Below, one piece after another: positions 8,001 to 10,887 of a stretch of DNA of 10,887 bases (positions are counted from its first letter, which is position 1; the number at the start of each line of letters is the position of its first letter). The position numbers and the translations under genes were made by a program. The notes beneath the pieces are model-generated. The model worked only from the letters and a program-made list of their open reading frames with translations, was not told the origin of the DNA and made no database searches. Origin of the DNA: JADHUC01 sp964617665. GTDB lineage: Bacteria > Planctomycetota > Planctomycetia > Pirellulales > Pirellulaceae. The stretch lies in assembly GCA_964617665.1 (NCBI GenBank), contig CAZUAH010000476.1, positions 1 through 10,887 on the forward strand, read 5' to 3'.

Positions 8001-8784
8001 TCCCGCCCAGCGTCAGGGCGTCGATAGCCTTCAGCCAGTCAGCCAAGCTGCTCTGGCTCAAGTCCTCGTAAACGCCGTGCCCGTCGAAGTGGACGATGCG
8101 GTAGGGCCGCCCGGCGGCCTTGGCGTCGGTCAGTTCCTCTTGCAGTCGCTCGAACGTGGGCGGCCGCAGGGCGGTGATGTCGAAGCGGACGAGGTCTTCG
8201 CCCAAGTCCTGCAACAGCCGGTTGGCCACCGCCCGCAATTCCACGTCGTTTCGCCCGCCGGGCCGGCACACGACATACAGCAGCCGCACACGTCCCTCGT
8301 CGGCCGGCGGCACCTTGACGAAGTCGATGTTCGGATTCGATTGGACCCGCACGAACGACTTCACACGGAGCGCGATAGGCGACTCGGACTGGGGGTCGCG
8401 CATCAGTTCCCACGGAATGGAAGCGGCTTCCGCGACGCCCGTGGTGATTTCAATCCGCAGGTCGGCCAATTGTCCCCGCACGGCGAACCAGATGGCCTGC
8501 GTATTCATGTCGGCGGCCAGGACCTTCGCGTACAACTGCTCGCCCCGCCGCCGCATCCACTGTTCGATCTGTTCAACCTGAACGTCCTGGACCGCTTCGG
8601 CGCGCAACAAGTAATCTTCCAGATACCAGCGCAGCTCCTCCTGTTCGTCCGGCGTGAGCCCGAATTCGATATTCGCCTCCGCCTCCAGATCCGGTTGCTC
8701 CCCACGCTTCAAGGTGAGACTGATATCGTGTCTTCCCTCACCCGCAGCTCTCTGTCGGATGTGCAACGTCGTCGGATCGGGCAT
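5074..8784 (-). CDS. CHAT-domain caspase-like protease fused to STAND/NB-ARC NTPase and TPR repeats
   Basis: 1236-residue multidomain signalling protein, predicted cytoplasmic (numbering from the ATG at 8784). An N-terminal region (1-150) contains the EELRWYLEDYLL helix often found ahead of CHAT domains. The CHAT protease (about 155-415) has HFDGHG with the probable catalytic His at 236 and LNACQSA with the catalytic Cys at 306. The NTPase follows: a FIGRDE entry at 455-460, Walker A AYAGQGKT (479-486), Walker B VLWIWDNVE (D568), LLTSRR sensor (610-615), GNPL (668-671) and a winged-helix-like TIHPALPWF (from about 806). Residues about 990-1210 are TPR-like helical repeats. The start at 8784 has GGAG at 8793-8796, eight bases upstream; a TTG 45 codons further out lacks a good site. 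By family knowledge, STAND proteins oligomerise on ligand sensing (here by TPRs) and switch on the effector (here a protease). Substrate and trigger are unknown. A defence or regulated-death role is inferred from architecture. Confidence 0.88.
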   Translation of the reverse strand: MPDPTTLHIRQRAAGEGRHDISLTLKRGEQPDLEAEANIEFGLTPDEQEELRWYLEDYLLRAEAVQDVQVEQIEQWMRRRGEQLYAKVLAADMNTQAIWFAVRGQLADLRIEITTGVAEAASIPWELMRDPQSESPIALRVKSFVRVQSNPNIDFVKVPPADEGRVRLLYVVCRPGGRNDVELRAVANRLLQDLGEDLVRFDITALRPPTFERLQEELTDAKAAGRPYRIVHFDGHGVYEDLSQSSLADWLKAIDALTLGGKRKGKHGYLMFEHPDGDEKTRPVPGDELGKLLHDTGVPVLVLNACQSAMHEGGAEPTKPTAAADVHDEVRAIGSLAQSVIDQGIPAVLGMRYSVFVVTAAQYIGQLYAALAKGRPFGEAASEGRKHLARNPDRWVGLQPRPLQDWFVPVVYEAMPLPLLPVKDEGEGLELGDRAERDPIQTNPALVRYVPDTGFIGRDETLLMLDRAFDDHAAVLLHAYAGQGKTATGVEFARWYAQTGGLGPQPVVLFTSFESHTDLTDVLNQIGQLFAPLLQANGIEWHALNDNAERRSLILQLLRQIPVLWIWDNVEPIAGFPAGTESACTPEEQAELATFLKQIKLDRATKAKILLTSRRDEQVWLGGIPHRVAMPRMTAADAAGLAVEIGAERQLDRRQIAHWQPLLAYCAGNPLTLRVLVSQAIKENRCTADQIEEFVAAIRSGEKGVQDEDETQGRDTSLGASLNYGFQNAFNEDELPVIALLHLFQGAVDVRALHIMGNVVSYGDEECERIVNPSKLKDRSEEELIGLLNRAVDTGLLTHLGSRWYTIHPALPWFLRQIFARNYPAGSSTASNTVHAWVVAIGLLSDLCVKTFLEGNREMIPFLELEESNFLHARRVARCHGWWSPLVLVMQGLREFYQYHGRWAEWARLVADIVPEYCTADDEPILGRTDKFNLIMEYRVELKRHWRRDFVVAAALQKKLVAWNRQRAADSLAVTDNASLDDKQRNHVRTLAVSVGTVGEIRREQGCGDCVEHYEEAIRLCERIDDNVGGARECYNLGLAYLLIPDIRDFDAAEAAFRRSLELDDPADALTRSLDIKQIGAVYHERLKEGVSRHDPAHSLEQHFRVAEEHYVEALDLCPASAIGERGPIHDALGLLYTLGGETEQAREHLELAVQCFEQTGDRYNAGQARGGIAIMYLQAVGGKSVPARQRDLLQRAQSYAEAALRDFQHYQGRAAADEARAQKLIDIIAQALAST

Positions 8785-8833
8785 GTCAACAACTCCGGCT
8801 GCTGGCAGGGAAGGAACCGTCTCGATAGAGGGG

Positions 8834-8839
8834 ATTGTA
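8834..8839 (-). promoter_or_regulatory. Possible -10 element upstream of the CHAT-STAND gene
   Basis: On the - strand, TACAAT (8839 to 8834) differs from the TATAAT consensus at one base and would place a transcript start roughly 40 bases ahead of the ATG at 8784. It is flanked by GGGG and CCCC, making a small dyad. The -35 region at 16-18 bp spacing is poor (TTCCCT-like). If real, the CHAT gene could be transcribed independently of the membrane-protein gene upstream. Weak evidence. Confidence 0.25.
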
Positions 8840-9028
8840 CCCCGCGAGAGGGCCACAGGGAAGAAGCAACACGTCGAACCGGCGGCGTTTGGCTCGTAAC
8901 GCACGATCGCGTCCGTCAACTACGGTGGTTCGGCCAGAGCGGTGGCGTACGCTGGGATGGGGCCACTGCGGGAGCAAAGGCGACTTCCGAGGACCGACTA
9001 CTCACGCAAGAACGCGAATTGCGTCCCG

Positions 9029-10887
9029 CTACACATGGTGCTCGCCAGCCAGGGTCGATGGACTTGCCTCGTAGGCGTGTTTGGCGGAGAACGATGCTGC
9101 TACGTCTCGCCGGGTCAGCACGATAAGCGACCAGATGCCGAACGGAATGCCGAGCACGAATCCGGCGTGGCAGGGGATGATGGCAACGACGGCGGCCGCT
9201 AATGCTAGCCCTCGCCATCTTAGACGCCGCATCTTCTGACTGGCCAACATCAGCAAACCGATTGTGGGCAGATGCGCCAGAAACGCGACCAGACTGATTA
9301 TGAAGAACTCGCCTGCTTGTCGATCGTCCCAATCGATTCTCGGGAAGTGCTCGAAAGCCTCGAACATGCCGCAGACAAAGGGAATCACTGCGGGAAGAAA
9401 GTCAAGCAAAGCGATAACCAGCAGGCCAATAGCCGGCCATCGAACAAGGCGTTGTGCGACCGCCGGGTCTAATGACGCCTCGGTGCCCGGTTTAGGCGGC
9501 ATTCCCCGAATCGGCTGGGGATCAACATAGCCGCGCCCGAAGGCGGCTTTGACGCCGGGCCCCGCCAGTGCCACGAGCGCCCAGATTCCAAACGGGGCGC
9601 TTAGCAGCCATGCGGGGCTGCAGGGAGTCAATGCGGCGAGCACGCCGAACCACGCGAGCCAGTACGAGCCAAGTCTCTTCATGCTGAGTCCGCAAAATAG
9701 CATGACGAATCCCAACGGAATGCTGGGCCACAAGAACCACGTCCCTTCAATTACGTACTCCTCCAAGCAATAGGAGAAGCGCCCCCGGTCGAGATAGTCG
9801 AACAGCGCGATCACCAAGGCGATGTGGACGACAACCAGCGACGCTAGATTGACGAAGCCCAACACGATCATTGCGATCGCCGGCCCCCGCACCCGGCGTC
9901 GCGCCGGCTCAAACTGATCGAGACCACCGCCATCTACGTCGGGTTTGGAGCTGAACGCTCGGCGCACTCGCTCCCACAAAGCTGCCATTTCAAGCATCAG
10001 CGTGTCTCGTGGCGTAGCGCGTCCGTGAACGATATGTTTGAAGGCCGTGCGAAGGTTGGGTTGGACCATCACCACCAGCATCCAAATGGCAAACGGCGCA
10101 CTGACCAACACGGCTGGCGAAACGGGCAGTAACCCGACGATAACCGCCACCACCGGCCATCCGTACGAACGAAGCGATACCGAGTTGACCGCAGGCACGA
10201 CCAGGCCAGCACCGATCGCCGCAAGGAGGCACGCGAACATCGCCGCGACCGTGTCGGGATCTTGCTCGAAGAACAGCGCAATGGCGAAGAATACGAGGCC
10301 GATGAGCCACAGGAAACTGAGAACGCCGGCAACGGCAAGCCCGAGTGCGGGGCCTTTGAGCTGTCGGCGAGCTTCATCTGCCATACGCTCGATGCTCGGC
10401 ACAGACGGCTGTGGTTCGGGCTCCGAGTCGACGACCGCCTGTGTTGCGACGTTCCACGATTCGCGGCTCAGACTTCGATCTACAGCAGCAACGAATCGTT
10501 CCGCGGTCTCTCGATCGGCACGGTCAATATTCAGAAAGACCTTACCGCGCGATACGCCGGGGATTTCTGTGACCGACCGTAAATAATCGGTTTGAATGAC
10601 AATTCTGTGCTTGAAAACCCCCGACTGAAACACAATCGAGACGATGTCCTCTTTGGGGACTGTTACGTCCTTCAATTCCGATTTGATGACGCCTGCGATG
10701 CCATCTTTGACTTCGAACTCCAGCGACACATGGTGCCCGTCGAATCGTGCAATGCCAAAAGCTTCGGCGAATCCCGCATAAACGTTGGGAATCGAAAACG
10801 GCAGACTCAGGGGCCGCGGACCGGTGCGCTCGGGGGCCGCCGGTTGCTCGCGCGGCGGAGCAGGGCGATGGTCGCGCGAGATCGTCT
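9029..10887 (-). CDS. Polytopic membrane protein with three tandem four-helix modules, 5' end beyond the window (partial)
   Basis: The frame is open from the stop at 9029 to the right edge (10887). The first in-window start is a GTG at 10729 (566 residues from there) without a good ribosome site. The 52 codons upstream of it read as protein: a Pro/Arg-rich linker, then PLSLPFSIPNVYAGFAEAF running straight into SLEFEVKDGIAG. I therefore annotate a partial gene starting outside the window. Numbered from the GTG, residues 1-85 look like a small beta-rich, PH-like domain ending in a helix (ETAERFVAAVDRSL). Three membrane modules follow: about 126-230, 282-397 and 431-547, each with about four hydrophobic segments. 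Each has a matching signature: PVSPAVLVSAPFAIW (202), PCSPAWLLSAPFGIW (369), PCHAGFVLGIPFGIW (519), followed by LRTAF, VKAAF or VAASF. The linkers are charged and probably cytosolic. Function unknown; I recognise the module style from planctomycete proteins but can assign no activity. It is 244 bp upstream of the CHAT gene on the same strand. Confidence 0.8.
   Translation of the reverse strand, partial: TISRDHRPAPPREQPAAPERTGPRPLSLPFSIPNVYAGFAEAFGIARFDGHHVSLEFEVKDGIAGVIKSELKDVTVPKEDIVSIVFQSGVFKHRIVIQTDYLRSVTEIPGVSRGKVFLNIDRADRETAERFVAAVDRSLSRESWNVATQAVVDSEPEPQPSVPSIERMADEARRQLKGPALGLAVAGVLSFLWLIGLVFFAIALFFEQDPDTVAAMFACLLAAIGAGLVVPAVNSVSLRSYGWPVVAVIVGLLPVSPAVLVSAPFAIWMLVVMVQPNLRTAFKHIVHGRATPRDTLMLEMAALWERVRRAFSSKPDVDGGGLDQFEPARRRVRGPAIAMIVLGFVNLASLVVVHIALVIALFDYLDRGRFSYCLEEYVIEGTWFLWPSIPLGFVMLFCGLSMKRLGSYWLAWFGVLAALTPCSPAWLLSAPFGIWALVALAGPGVKAAFGRGYVDPQPIRGMPPKPGTEASLDPAVAQRLVRWPAIGLLVIALLDFLPAVIPFVCGMFEAFEHFPRIDWDDRQAGEFFIISLVAFLAHLPTIGLLMLASQKMRRLRWRGLALAAAVVAIIPCHAGFVLGIPFGIWSLIVLTRRDVAASFSAKHAYEASPSTLAGEHHV

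Noticed and set aside
7756..9126. 456-codon open frame on the + strand opposite the CHAT gene start
   Set aside because: It is antisense to the strongly supported CHAT domain, has no recognisable motif, and long antisense frames are expected in GC-rich genes. It also runs across the CHAT gene's own start region.

Overview
The window holds two unrelated blocks that converge on each other. Positions 1 to about 4900 (+ strand) carry part of a bacterial Wood-Ljungdahl (reductive acetyl-CoA) carbonyl-branch operon. In order it contains a RACo/AcsV-type reductive activator of the corrinoid protein, a CooC/AcsF-type nickel-maturation ATPase, the corrinoid/iron-sulfur protein small subunit AcsD, and the methyltetrahydrofolate:corrinoid methyltransferase AcsE. 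Together they pass a methyl group from methyl-THF to cobalt on the corrinoid protein (AcsE, AcsD), re-reduce inactive Co(II) (AcsV) and mature the Ni enzyme (CooC/AcsF). The catalytic acetyl-CoA synthase (acsB), CODH (acsA) and the large corrinoid subunit (acsC) are not in the window; the operon probably continues upstream of position 1.

Positions 5074 to 10887 (- strand) carry two large genes. The first in transcription order runs off the right edge. It is a polytopic membrane protein with three tandem copies of a roughly four-helix module behind a small, probably PH-like N-terminal domain. Downstream of it, after a 244-bp gap, is a 1236-residue signalling protein with the order CHAT (caspase-like) protease, STAND/NB-ARC-type NTPase, TPR repeats. 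Its protease dyad and nucleotide-binding motifs look intact. This architecture is typical of bacterial programmed-cell-death, conflict or defence proteins, so this pair is the most likely place for an undescribed system. The functional link between the two genes is only inferred from adjacency and strand.

Non-coding structure: between acsV and cooC there is a degenerate heptamer array (TGACGAA-type, six units) directly followed by a long near-perfect hairpin (23 bp perfect, about 30 bp with G-U pairs). Between the convergent blocks there is a 10-bp GC-rich hairpin that could end transcription from both sides.

Organism: GC-rich bacterium. The triple-repeat membrane protein with P-C-S-P / PFGIW-type signatures, the CHAT-STAND-TPR giant and the intergenic repeat style remind me of Planctomycetota or a related PVC lineage. 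With bacterial-type acs genes this would be an anaerobic member. This assignment is from pattern recognition, not from a search. No tRNA, rRNA, CRISPR array, transposase or phage gene was seen.
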